Source: Hypoxylon rubiginosum
Taxonomy: Eukaryota; Ascomycota; Sordariomycetes; Xylariales; Hypoxylaceae
Assembly: GCA_902806565.1 (NCBI GenBank)
Contig: CADCXA010000024.1
Coordinates: 868,001-932,000 of the forward strand
Reading direction: 5' to 3'
DNA length: 64,000 bases
The notes under the pieces were generated by a model. That model was not told where the DNA came from. It did not search any database and worked only from the letters and a program-made list of their open reading frames with translations. A program made the translations under genes and the position numbers. This document shows, one piece after another, positions 50,245-62,786 of the stretch; positions within the stretch are counted from its first letter, which is position 1, and every line of letters starts with the position of its first letter.

Positions 50245-52999
50245 GGGATCACCTCCCTCCTTTCCCTAGATTGTTTATTGTGATACCCCTGGTGTTATGA
50301 ACCACCCAACTCACGGATTAGGGGCCGGGTCTGGACGGCAGGCGTTTTGGTTGCATACGTTACGCAGGAAGGGAAACGAAGGACAATGGATGAGCTAGTA
50401 TGTATGTATTCAGCTAGCAGCAAGCCTGTCACGCATGGAATGGCGTCGGACGGACATTTTTGGCAAAAAGTAAATTGGTAATGAAAAAGAACGACATGAA
50501 TGAAATTTCAGCTGCTTACACACAGCACCACAACACACACATACCCCTTGGACAGAGAAGAGGTAGGGCGGCTGAACTTGTGGGGGTCCCAAGCCAGTGT
50601 CAGCCAGGGGTTGGTGTTTTCTAGAAGACCATTCCGAACAAGGATGGTGATGCTACCACCACGCACATGGATCGAGCTTGACCAACACTTTTTACGTTAT
50701 ATTGGAAAAACCGCAGCGGTTCGCGAGCTAAGCCCTACGCCCGTGTCACGACCTACAGCCTTTGGGAGCACACAGAGACAATGCAGATATCGACGAGGGT
50801 AGCAACGGAGACAATGACTGGAGCCAGAATGCGAAGGTGGTTAACTTCAATTTGTACTAATTTAGCTTTTTCAACGCGGTTAATACTATGCAAACCCCCA
50901 TATTTTTGTGAATAGCATCGGCAACTGCGAATTCGTAGTTACATTGCATACGAACACCTGGGAAGATCGAAATGCCAAGCCGCGATTTCGTGGAGGAATG
51001 ATAAATCAGTACAAGAAACAGGGCCATCTAATTGGACAATAAGACAGAGATAAGGTCTCGACTTAGCCATTCCTCTAAGAGTTAGAGTATTACGGGTCAT
51101 CCGAGCTCGTCATGGACCTATTAAAGCCCATTACGACAAAGGGGAGGCGAGCTGGTGAGGAATTTATGTTCAGCCCTCGTTCAGCCTAGGCCTAACCAAA
51201 TCTCCGGCAGCCTCAATGCGTGCAGGTGCTTACTCAAACATGCGACAGTAACACGATGTTTTGCCTTAATTAACTTCTATTATAGGTGAAATTTTTTCAA
51301 AGAATGGTAACGAGCACCACAGGAGATTCGGTTAACACCGATTCGTCTATAATTAACCCACCTATTGGCATATTTGACATGAGAAGGATATCGAAACCCG
51401 CCTGGTAGGGGTCATTGTCGACAGCCTGACATCATCCGATTTAAGTCGACATGGAGATGTTCACTCAGAGCGAGATAATTGTTAAGGGGGTACTTCCGGG
51501 CATCTGCGGGTCTCAGCTAAAGCAATTGGCCCTATTGTCGATCCCGGCGCTATGTAAAGGCCTGTCCCTGAGGGTTCCTACTAGGTCTGGCAACCAAGAC
51601 ATTAACATTGACGGCTGATCAGCAGTGAAAAAAAATCTCTCAGATCTTGCCAGCTTGCTGTTGTTTCTAGGTTCGGGACGTGCGGGACGCGTCTCTCATT
51701 AGGGTTTAATGCGTTGCTATACGTGCTCTTATATTATTATGGCTTGCGTGCAAAGGAGTATATTAAGAACTGAGGATAGATATTAGAAGTGTAGAGATAT
51801 TCTAAGGCTAACATCCAAGTACCTCACTATGCCACTCTCCGGTTCCGCCAGTTCGACGACTTTGTTTCCGATCTCGAGCGGCTCAGCCCCAGTTGGGGCG
51901 CGAACTCGTCTACGATTCTGAAGAGATAGGAATTGTTCGGGCTGAAAGCTGAGGCTCCTATTCGTTTGTTTCGAGGCCGTTGCAAATGTATTGCAGGGAA
52001 GCGGACAAACTATTTCGTAACAGATACGCTGTCCCACGCGATCTAAGAGGGCTCGAGCTTTTTTTTCCTAGCTAAAAACTCGGGGACCTGCATCGAAGGG
52101 TCCCTTACTCTTGGGATGCTGATGATTATGTAGGTACCTGACGGGGAAAGAGTCTCGGTAAAAACTTCACCTTGCAAATGTATTTGACGCTTGCGATGCT
52201 ACGACATATACCATATCTTGGTACGAGAACGAGGATGAGGATCATGAGTCGGTTGGCGTCATTGCCGAGCCTTTTAGGCAATGTAATTGGATATCTCTAA
52301 GCTCTAAGCTGCAAAGGTTACAGTCTCCAGTGAACAAGCCCCAAGCCAAAGACCCAAGTCCTGGTCCCCCTGACGCTGCAGCTTGCCGGCAGAAGCTCCA
52401 CCCACCCCACATCGTCTACGTGCGTCTAGAGGGAATAGAAGACGACGACATTGGCAACCAATTGACAACAATGGGCTCTCCGAGGCTAATAGCAACCCAC
52501 GTAGAATTAATCGCTTACCCTATCAGCTTATGTTATCCCCTCGATCTTGAACGAAACCCCCATATTCGCACTACAGAAACCCGGTAGTATGAAACAGATC
52601 TACTAGGAGAAGTAGCTGATGCTAGATGGGAACACACACCCGTAAGACTGGGTCTGGGAAGCGAGAGAACCGTACTACTATATTATCGGTTAACTACTAG
52701 CGACAGATCTCCATGTCTCCGGTGCCCATTGGTATTCTCCCTACCAGAGATTTACTATCATATGTCGACTTCGTCATGAAATGCTACGGACCCTGAAAAG
52801 GGTACTTGTAGTAGACACGTGGGTACAGAGGCAGACAGACTAATAAAAAGGGCAGCCTTATTGAAAGTACCTAATAACGGAGGTCTCACTTGAAGACGGC
52901 TTGGCCTACGCCTGCGATGTCGCTTACACGCCATGATTCGCGCCCTTGTTGCAGCACATCTGCAAGCCAAAGCCACTCGAGTATCGAATCTCCTTGGCG

Positions 53000-53038
53000 C
53001 ATACTATAGCATACTATAGCACACTATAGTAGGGCATA
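53000..53038. repeat. Short tandem repeat CATACTATAG-type
   Basis: Three to four imperfect copies of a ~10-bp unit (GCATACTATA, GCATACTATA, GCACACTATA) followed by a GTAGGGCATAC remnant, about 570 bp upstream of the ammonium transporter ATG. Confidence 0.65.
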
Positions 53039-53220
53039 CTTAATAGACACACATAAGCGTCGAGCGGAGAGTGGCGCATCGCACGGGGGTTCCTAGTACA
53101 CTTGAGAGCTTAAAGGTACCTAACTATCATTTAGGTTTGGGGTTTACTAGGGGGTAAATTCAAGCTGTTGTCACCCCAATTACATACGTCTACAACTAAG
53201 ATCCACGTCGCTGATTGGCC

Positions 53221-53235
53221 CGATAGCTATCTATC
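53221..53235. promoter_or_regulatory. GATA-factor site cluster upstream of ammonium transporter
   Basis: CGATAGCTATCTATC holds two sites matching the HGATAR consensus of AreA/NIT2 nitrogen regulators (CGATAG on +, AGATAG on -) and a third GATA core. It lies about 370 bp upstream of the ATG at 53603. Fungal ammonium permease genes are commonly controlled by these factors, so a nitrogen-repression role is likely but inferred. Confidence 0.4.
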
Positions 53236-53602
53236 CTCCCAATTTTGGTTCCGTCACCTCTTTGAGGTCTAGCCGGGGGGCCATCTACTATGTACTATGT
53301 AAGAAAACAGGAGAGTTCCACTTCGGTCAAAGTTGACTCTCCTTCATTTATATTTCGTAGATCCCACGTAACCTGTGTCGACTGACTCCGAGGTCGTCTT
53401 CACTTTTTTTCTTCTTCACTCTTCGCCATTCCCCTCGACGACGTCTTCATCTCCGAATACGAGGGTTCTCACTTCGACGTCAACCTCGACAACGTCCTCG
53501 ACCCGAATTCGTCTATCTAATACCTTATAATAAAGACGCTAACCAAAGACCAACTTCAACTGCTGATTCCCTCTGACGTCTTAACACCCGCCAACCGACA
53601 AT

Positions 53603-55491
53603 ATGTCGTGGTCGCCCTCCTACTCGTGGACGGGCGCGCCCACCGAGTTCAATGGCACTGACGCTGAGACTGGCGGCGATTCCAGTATGTGTTGCAATTT
53701 CTGTTCACCCGGATTCACCGGGGCTCTCTATCGACAAGGGGACAAATAAGTCGAATTTTCCCCGGTAACCACGTGCTAACAACCTGTTTTTCTCAAAACA
53801 CAGATACCGAGAACTTGAACCAATGGTACCAGTCCGGCGACCAGGCCTTCATCATCATCTCGGCATGCATGGTCTTGCTCATGGTGCCCGGCATCGCCTT
53901 TCTGTACTCGGGCCTGTCGCGCAGGAAATCGGCCCTCTCGCTCATCTGGGTCGTCATGATGTCCTTCAGCGTCATCATCTTCCAGTGGTACTTCTGGGGC
54001 TACTCCTTAGCTTTCAGCTCTACGGCCACCAACGGCTTCATCGGTAATCTGCACCACTTCGGTCTCATGAATACTCTGGCCGTGCCTTCGCCCGGCTCCC
54101 CGCTCATCCCGGAGTTGCTATACTCATTTTACCAGGTAAAATTTCTTTTTTTTTCTTTAAAATCTTACCCTTTTTTATCCACCTAGGTGATATGAACTTC
54201 ATCAGTGTAACGGTATGACATATATGCTGACTAAGTATGTGTTTGTGTAATAGATGATGTTCTGCGCTGTTACGGCTGCCCTCGTCATTGGCGCCGTCGC
54301 TGAACGTGGTCGCATGCTCCCCGCCATGGTCTTCGTCTTCTTTTGGGCCACTCTTGTTTATTGTCCGCTTGCCTGCTGGGTATGGAACGTGAACGGATGG
54401 GCTTTTAACTACGGTGTCCTCGACTACGCCGGTGGCGGCCCCGTCGAGATCGGTTCCGGTCTGTCTGCTCTCGCTTACTCGTGGGTGCTCGGCCGAAGAC
54501 ATGAGAAGATGATGCTCAACTTCCGACCCCACAATGTCTCCCTCGTTACGCTCGGAACTGTTTTCCTATGGTTCGGCTGGTTAGGTTTCAACGGCGGCTC
54601 TTCGTTCGGTGCCAACTTGCGAGCTACGATGGCTTGCTGGAACTCCTGCTTGACTGCCATTTTCGCTTCCATGGCGTGGTGTCTGCTCGATTTCCGGCTT
54701 GCAAAGAAGTGGTCCATGGTAGGCTGGTGTTCGGGTGTCATTTCTGGATTAGTTGCTGCTACGCCTGCGTCTGGATTCATCCCTCCGTGGGCATCAATCA
54801 TCTTGGGGGTCGTTACCGGTGTCTGCTGTAACTTTGGCACGAAAAGTAGGTCACTCTTACAGGACAGGCACGCACGCATTTAATTCGATGAGTCAACTAA
54901 CATTTGAAATTAGTCAAATTCCTACTCGGAATCGACGACTCCCTCGATGTCTTCGCTGAGCACGGCATTGGTGGTATTGTCGGTCTCATCTTCAACGCCT
55001 TATTTGGCGCAAACTACATCATCGGTCTAGATGGAGTCAACAATGGCGTGTATCCCGGCGGCTGGATCGACCACAACTATAAGCAACTGTACATCCAGAT
55101 CGCCTATATCTGTGCTGCTTGCGGCTACTCGTTCGTGATGTCGGCTATCATCGCCAAGATCATTGATGTCATTCCCGGTCTGCATCTGCGTGCCACCGAG
55201 GAGGCTGAGCTATTGGGCATGGACGATGACCAACTCGGCGAATTCGCGTACGATTACGTCGAGGTGCGCCGCGACTTCTTGGCCTGGACCCCCGCGAAAG
55301 AGGAGCCCACTGGCTCCGGCCACCGCTTCGTTCCGCAGCACGGCATCGAGGAGCACCAACACATGGCCAATACCAACGGTCTTGCTCTCGAGCGAGAGCA
55401 GGAGAAGGTCGGTGCTTCGGCTAGAGCCCCGGCGAAGGAGGAAGCTGCCGAAGAAGCCGCCGATGTCGAGTCAGCCTCTGGCAGCAGATAA
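53603..55491 (+). CDS. Ammonium transporter (Mep/Amt family), Mep1/MeaA type
   Basis: Plasma-membrane ammonium permease, a trimer with 11 TM segments. Four exons fit: 53603-53684, 53804-54135, 54254-54845 and 54914-55491, giving 527 aa. Family signatures include DQAFIIISACMVLLMVPGIA, FQWYFWGYSLAFS, AVAERGRM, DYAGGGPVEIGSG, FLWFGWLGFNGGSS and FAEHGIGGIVG. In the twin-His pore pair the first position is Glu203 and the second is His352. Glu at the first position is known for yeast Mep1/Mep3 and Aspergillus MeaA-type permeases, whereas the Mep2/MepA sensors keep His. The C-terminal tail after about residue 420 is cytosolic and Ala/Glu-rich. The N-terminus is extracellular with an N-x-T site (NGT, residue 17). 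A GATA cluster upstream suggests nitrogen control. Confidence 0.95.
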
Positions 55492-56616
55492 TTTCCGTCT
55501 GTGCCTGCTTTGCGTCACCTTCTTGTACAACTATATTAATCCCGAGCCTGTTATCACCTGTTACACTACTTGAAATAATACCCATCGTCGTTTATTTCAT
55601 TACCCCTCCCCCCCCTTTTCCACTCGGAGTTTGGATAAAAAACAGGGAGGCAAAAAGATCTATTTTTCAGGGCAAGGAGTATGGCGTTCGAATACCTCAG
55701 GCGGCTGATTGGATTTCCTTCGATTTTTGGAGAGAGAGGATAAAAGGAAATAGAGAGGCTCCTTTTTTTCCTATTTCAGCTATAGCACGGTTGATACCAC
55801 CAATGCAGATTCAATTTACTTTGTCATGATTACGGGAATAACTTACCTACCTCTCCTACCGTGCTCGAATTCGCTATGGCCTTGCTTTATCATAAACGAC
55901 TTCGTTTGGTCACCGTATTATGTAATCTAGCATGATATTAACCACCCTCATGGTACCTGAGGTACGAGGGGGCTGCTCCCTATAGCCAGTGTCTACCTGT
56001 CTAAGTGGTTCAATGATGAGTAGCTGTTACGATCTTTTTTTCTTCTTCCTTTTCCTCAATGCCACGAACTCGTTCTGAAGACCCATAGAAAGTGAATCAC
56101 AAGAATGAATATGGCCAGGCTCATTTCTTTTTACATAGATGGGGACAGCTTCATAGCACATGGGAAAAGATAGTCTTCGCTTTTATATTCTATTTAAATT
56201 TGCAATTGACCGGAGAAGTTCTCGTTCAATTTGGTATGAGATTATCTTGGTTGCTAGGTAGGTATGTAGAGCGTGATTCAAGGCGTAGGATCTTGGACGC
56301 CTGGAGTATTTCGGTTAGCTCCCCCCTTTTCCGCCGATAACAGCACATCATCCACTCTCCACCGCATCGTAGCAGACGATTTACCCTGGCCTGTCTATCA
56401 GAGAGCGGGCAAGATTCCGAGCTCTCTAGATCATATGGTGTTGAGCTATTGCTACATATAGCTTCTAGGTGTCTGCGTATTTATCTTTTTAAATTGAAGC
56501 CATTCGTAAATACTCTTCAACGCAGCTCCCGACGTTTAGATTAGGTCCTATCTGGGGAAATATTGACGCAACTTAGACGCCCGCTCATGCGACGTAAATA
56601 GCATCCAGAGCCCCCA
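55492..56616. other. Convergent 3' intergenic region, 1.1 kb
   Basis: Between the stop codons of the ammonium transporter (+) and the kinase (-). It contains a C-run near 55600, a GGTACCTGAGGTACG motif near 55952 and only short open frames. No gene recognised. Confidence 0.5.
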
Positions 56617-58131
56617 TCAATCAGGCTGGCCATCCATATGAAACCAAGGGTGTTTGAGTATCTCACCGGCCGTCGGCCGCTTCTTCGGGTCGTAGACAAA
56701 TATCTTGGATAACAGGTCGTGGAGCAAGGCGGCCTCCCGCTCCGGGATCTTCGGCATCGCCTCTAGCATCGCGTCCCCCTCGTCGCTGTAGCCGAATATG
56801 TAGACGTTGTCCACCCGGACGGCCGTAGGTTTCCATGCCATATCCGAGAAGCAGCTGGGGAACGGCGTGTTCTCGCGGTCGTTATACACCAGGGGCTCCG
56901 GCCGAGTCGTGCCCGTCACGACGACGTTCCCCTCGGGCTGGTCCCATATGCCACGTACCAGATCCTTCAAGGACCGCTCGCCCTCCCACTTTGACAGCGG
57001 CTCGCCCTTGCTGGGATCCTTGGTCGGCTGTCCGTCGTAGTCCCAGAGGGTGTCCTGCCACTCAGGAGGCATGTCCCCTAGGGTCTGGACGATAATCCGT
57101 ATCACATCCCCCGGGGACGTGACCTCATAGTTGGAAAACGGGCCCTCCCCGGCCCGGAGCCGGAACAGGCAGCAGCCCAGAGCCCAGACGTCGCTCGCGG
57201 GGCCGGCCGGCAAGCCGACTGCTAACTCGGGTGCTAGGTACTCGGCGGGAGTACCCAGCATCTTTTTGGGTGGCGACGAAACAGGGAAACATTGGTCGAA
57301 GTCTATGAGTTCCACGTCGTTGCCGATGATGTTGGATGTGGCAGATAGAAAGTCAAGCGCCTTGACAATGTATCGTGGTGCCTCGGGACCGGTTGCCTCT
57401 CCGGACTCGGTTTTAAGCACCTCCGTCACAGGCGATCCAAATAAGCGATATATATCACTTTCTCCAAGGTGGTCAATATCCAACAGGGTGAAAAGAATGT
57501 TCGCAGCGGTTACATCTAAGTCCTGTTAACACTAGCCAAAGGGGGGCGAGGGGCGATGGACGAATCTAGCTCTAGACCGGCAAATAAGCTTACCTCCGTG
57601 ACACAGACCTTGCGCGTGGATGGCATCCACCGCTTTCGCTGCTTGATAGCCAGTCCTCCGAGCAAGCCATGGTTGGAGTCTCGAATCGAAATATGAAGAC
57701 AACTGGGCCGCAGATGGGCCTAAAACGGGCAAAACAAGACACAGATGGTGACCGTTCGGCCCTTCAATAGTAAACCGTCGAAGCTCAGCGGCAAACTTCG
57801 GTCCGCTTGAAAGACTCGATGCGGCCTGGTGACCAAGGTAACACTTGCCACCAACCGATGCCGAATGTTTCGCGACGACAATTTTCAAAGCCACCCACTT
57901 CTCCTCGGTCTCGTCCCGTGCAAGCCAGACGGTAGCGAAACCCCCAGCACCAAGTCTATGCACGATTCTGTAGCGCCCGTCATCATACGTGTCGCCTAAG
58001 TGAACGGGGTGAAAGCCACCCGGCGCGTACTTCTCGATATCTTCTATATCGTCGATGCTTTGAGGGAGGAGAAAGCGCTGCTAGAAGGATTCATTATCTT
58101 CCTCCTCCTCGTAGTTGGGAGACAGGGACAT
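56617..58131 (-). pseudogene. SRPK-like serine protein kinase with in-frame stop at codon 17
   Basis: Two exons, 58131-57594 and 57515-56617, would encode about 478 codons. Kinase features are intact: Gly loop GAGGFATVW, the VALKIVV lysine, catalytic loop LCHGDVTAANILF (made by splicing GGAG to ATGTAAC), a DFD in ELIDFDQCFP in place of DFG, the APE region (EYLAPELAVG), DVWALGC, and the C-lobe ending PTAGEILKHPWFH. The sub-family motif HPVHLGDTYDDGRYRIVHRLG precedes the Gly loop, as in fungal SRPK-like kinases. Starting from the only plausible ATG (58131), codon 17 is TAG (58083-58081), and the same frame then runs on as QRFLLPQSIDDIEDIEKYAPGG. No splice pair removes the stop in phase, and there is no in-frame ATG between the stop and the Gly loop. 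A CAG to TAG change would be CpA to TpA. Either a recent null allele, a non-AUG start, an unseen upstream exon, or a sequencing error. Confidence 0.7.
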
Positions 58132-59069
58132 TCTTTGGAATACTGATAGACTTCGTGCAAAAACGTGCAACGAGAGCGGGTGATTCTGGGGTGGTATGAG
58201 AGTGTAAGAGAAGGGGGTATATATCTAATTATAAGGCCAGTTCCGCCACGCAGTGTGTAGCTCAACATGCATACCTACCTCCTATTCGCCGTCCTGACAG
58301 CGGACCATAAGACCTAAAACCGCCAACCCCGCCAATTCCTAATGGTCCGTATTTTTTTTATTAAATACTATGGTCCTAGCACTATATTTACCTTATAATT
58401 ATAGGGGGCTTAGCGCTATATGCCCTGTAAATAAAAATATTATATATTATTAAATTTATATTATAATTTTAATATTGTTTTATTTTATTTTTATTTTTTA
58501 ATAAATTTAAAATAATAGATTTTATAAATTTATTAATAAATTTATTATATTATAAATTTATTATATTATAAACCTGTTATTTTCTTTTAAAATAAAAATT
58601 CTTAAAATAATATTTTTTATTAATTTTATTATATATTATTATTTAGTTTATAAGTTATAATTTACTTTTTTTATAGTTTAATTAAAACTAAAATTAATTT
58701 TTTATTATTTTATAATTAAAGTTTTTAATTTATTAAATTTATTAATAAACTTTTAAAAATATTTTAACTGGTTTTTTTTAGTTATATTAAAGTTATTTTT
58801 TAATTATATTAACTAAGTTATTATATTTATTATTATTATATTTTAAATATTAAATTTATTAATTAAATTATAAATATTTTTATATAAATTATAGTTATTT
58901 ATAGTTTTTTATATAAAATAAGCTATATAATTTTTATTATATATAAAAAAATTTAAAATAATATTAATTTTTTTAATGTAATATTAAATAATATAATTAA
59001 AAATATTTAACTTTTATAAAATATTTTTTATTTGGTTTTAAATTAATATATATTTTATAATTTTTATTA

Positions 59070-59220
59070 TTAAGTTTTATAAAATTATTATTAAATTTAA
59101 TAAAACTATTATTAAATTTAATAAAATTATTATTAAATTTAATAAAATTATTATTAAACTTAGTAAAATTATTATTAAATTTAATAAAATTATTATTAAG
59201 TTTAATAAAGTTATTATTTA
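59070..59220. repeat. 21-bp tandem repeat, about 6-7 copies
   Basis: Units of TTATTATTAAATTTAATAAAA type start near 59085, 59106, 59127, 59148, 59169 and 59190, with a partial copy near 59211. Variation between units is mostly C/T and G/A, matching RIP-like decay. Confidence 0.85.
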
Positions 59221-62200
59221 TATTAAATTTAATTAATTTAAATATATTAAATATCTTATAATAAAAGCGTTAAAATTATTAAATACTTTTATATATTTTA
59301 AAATTAAAATAAAAGTTTTAATAAATAATTATTTTTTTTATATTATAAATTAATTTTTTATTTTAATAGTTATATAAAAATCTTTTTATATTTTATAAAT
59401 TTTAAAATAACTAATAAATAAAAATCTTTTTTTATAATTATAAAAAATATTAATTTTATAAAAAACTTGTTTTAATAGCTTTTTATTATTTTAAATTTTT
59501 ATTATTACTTTTTTTATTGTAATTTTTTTAAAAACTATATAATAATAAGTTTTTATTATATAAAAAATATTTAGTTTAAAAGTTTTATAATCTAGGTTAT
59601 AATATAATTATATTATTATATAACGTTTAATATAATTAACTTTTTTATTATTAATTTTTATTAATTTTTAAGTATTTTTAAATTAAGATTTTTAAGTTAA
59701 TTAACAGTTATTTAAATTTTATAAAACTGTTAATTAACGTTTTTTAATTATATTTAATTTTTTATTTATATATTTAAAGTTATAATTTTAATAAACTTAT
59801 TTTTTTTTTAATTTTAAAAAAAATATTATATATTTTTTTTTTTTATAAATTATTAAATTAACTAAGCGACGTTTTAATTAATATAAATAATAAGTTAATG
59901 TTTTTAATAATTTATAACTTATAAATTTAAAAAACTTTATTTTATTATTAATTATTATTTATATTTTTTATATAAAGTTTTTTAATAATTATAACTTTTA
60001 AATAATTTCGTTTTTTATAATATATTAAATAATATTAATTTTTATTTATTAAAAGTTTTTTAAAATTTATAAGGTTTATTATATAAAATTAATTAAATAT
60101 AAAAACTTTTCTTTTATTATAAATAAATTAATTACTATTAATTAAATATTTTAAAATAATATTTAATTAATTATAAGTTTTATTTTTTGTTTTAAATTTT
60201 ACTAAGGTTTAATATTTTATTTTAATATAAAAGTTATTATATTTTTAATTTTTTAATTATATATATTAACCGTTATAATATTAATATTATATATATTTAT
60301 TTAAAAAATATATTATAAATATATAAAATTAAAAGTTTTTATTTTTTATTATAAATTTTTAAATTTAATATAAAATAATATTTATAATTTTTAGTTTATT
60401 AAAAATATTTAATTATTTAAATATAATTTATTTTTAAATATTTTTTATAAAAAAATATATTATATATAAGGAAATATAAAAAAAATAAAAATAATAGTTA
60501 ATTTATAATTAAAATAAATATAATATATAATATATAAAAAAAAAATATAAAATTAACTTTTTAATTTATATTAATAAATAAATATATAATAATTTTTAAT
60601 ATATATTATAAAAATTAAAAACTAATTTAATAATTTTAATTATAAAATAAAAATAAATAAACTTTTAACGTATATATATTTTTATATAAAAAAACTAAAA
60701 ATTAACTTAATAATTTAAATAAAAAATAAAAATTAATAAATCTTTAAAATATAAACGTTTTTATAAAATAAAATAAAAATTAACTTAATAATTTAAATTA
60801 AAAATAAAATAACTAAAAAACCATTATTATATATATATGTTTTTATAAAAAAACAAAAGAATTTAATTTAATAAATTAAGCTTAAAAATAATATATAAAT
60901 ACCTTTAATAAGTATTTAATATATATATTTTTTAAAAAAAAAGAAAATTTAATTAAGTATTTATTTAATTATTTATAAAAAGGTTATATTATATATTTAT
61001 ATATTTATTTTTTTTATAGTTTTTAGAATTTTATTATTAACTTTTAACTTATTTTATAATATATTTTTTTTATTATTATTTGTTTTATTATTATTAGTAT
61101 TTATTAAAATATTAATAAATAAAAATAACGTTAAAATAAAATTATTATTAACGTTAAAAAATATATAAATTACGTTTTTTTAAGTTAATTTAAAGCCGTT
61201 TTAATTATTTTTTTTAATTGTTTTTATATTATTTAATTATTATTTTTTTTTAAATAAATTAACCTAAAATTTATTTTATTTATTATTTAATTTATCGTTT
61301 AGTTTATTATTAATAATAATATAATTAAATATAACTTTATTTTAAAGATATATATTAGTTTTATTTAAATAATAAAACTTAATATTATATTTATTTATTT
61401 TAATTTAAATATATTTTAAGTTTTTTTTAATAAAAGTGGCTTAGTTTAAACACAAGGAAAGAAATTTACTGTTTTTCTTATTTTTTACTATTTATTTATA
61501 TTAATTTATACGCGTTTTAATATATTAAAATATTTAAAATTTAATAAATAAATATATTATAATAAAAATTAATATAATTTTATTATTAAAAATACTTTAA
61601 ATAAAATAAATAAAAATAAATTTAAAAGATATAAAAGTAAAATTAAGTTATAATAAATTATAATAACATTATATTAATTTAAAATCGCTTTTATTATTAT
61701 AAAATAATAGTTAAAATATATAAATAATTAAATGGAATTTATTAGAATCTAAGTTTATTTTTTTTAAAAATATTATAAATATACTTCTATTTAAAAAATA
61801 ATAAAAATCACCGTAAATAAATATTTTATTATTAACCTTTTTAATTAAAATTTTATTAACACTTGTTTTATTATATTATTTTATATTATTATATATAAAT
61901 TAGTTTTTTTTTATTTTAAAAATAATATAATTAATTTTTAACTTTATTAATATTTTAATTAAATAGTAATATTAAATGTTATAAACTATAAAATTAAAAT
62001 GTTATAAATTTATATAATTATTTATTAATGTTATTATAATTTAAATATAGTTATTTATTATTATTATTATATTTTTATAGTTTAACTTAATAAAATTAAT
62101 TGGTTTTTTAAATTAATATTTAATATTTTATTAACAAATAAAAATTTCTTTAAAAAAAACCCATTCTTTAAAAAATAAAATAATAAAATATTAATTATTT

Positions 62201-62678
62201 ATAAAGTATAATAAATAATTAAATATAAAAAATTAAATATTAAAATTTTAAAATTTATATTCTTTTAAAAAAATATTATTTTAAAATATTAATATATAAA
62301 AATATATTATTTTTTATAATAATTTATTATTACTAAAAAATAAAATATAATAAGTTTAGTTTTTATTAAAAAATATAAATAAAAATAAATATTAATAGTT
62401 TAATATTTTATATTTTTTTTTTTTATTATAATGTTAAATATTTCTAGTAATTATATAATAAGTATAATATATAATATAATAATTTATAACGTTATTATTA
62501 AAAATAATAAAAATTAATTATAAGTTAATATTATTTTAAAATAATAATTTAATTTAAATTATAAATATAAAATTATAACCTTTTATTTTATTAAAATTAA
62601 AAAAGTTATAATAAAAATAAAGTGATTTTTAAGTTATGTTTAAAGTTATATTTAAAGCTTATAAAAAAAAAAAAACTT

Positions 62679-62786
62679 TAAATAAAAATAAAAATAAAAA
62701 TAAAAATAAAAATAAAAATAAAAAAATAATAATAATAAAAATTAAAATAAAAATAAAAATAAAAATAAAAATAAATAAATAAAAAT
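62679..62786. repeat. AAAAAT hexanucleotide-type microsatellite
   Basis: A long run of AAAAAT/ATAAAA units interrupted by an AATAATAAT patch around 62727. Simple repeat in the A+T-rich block. Confidence 0.9.

Larger units (their letters stand above)
50245..53602. other. 3.36-kb gene-free region upstream of ammonium transporter
   Basis: The longest gap in the island. All open frames are below about 100 codons and none has recognisable motifs or splice partners. The region has normal base composition, so it is not part of the A+T-rich compartment. It carries a CATACTATAG short tandem near 53000, TAGGTACCT motifs (52131, 53114), a GATA cluster at 53221 and, at its right end, the pyrimidine-rich leader of the ammonium transporter. 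A long promoter or an untranslated transcript is possible. Confidence 0.5.

Noticed and set aside
57532..57963. Kinase frame starting at GTG (57963)
   Set aside because: GTG is not a usual nuclear start in fungi and this start would remove the conserved HPVHLGDTYDDGRYR segment. The frame stays open upstream to the TAG at 58081-58083.
21760..58340. Secondary-metabolite gene cluster
   Set aside because: Only one MFS exporter is present. No polyketide synthase, peptide synthetase, terpene cyclase, P450 or cluster transcription factor is seen nearby.
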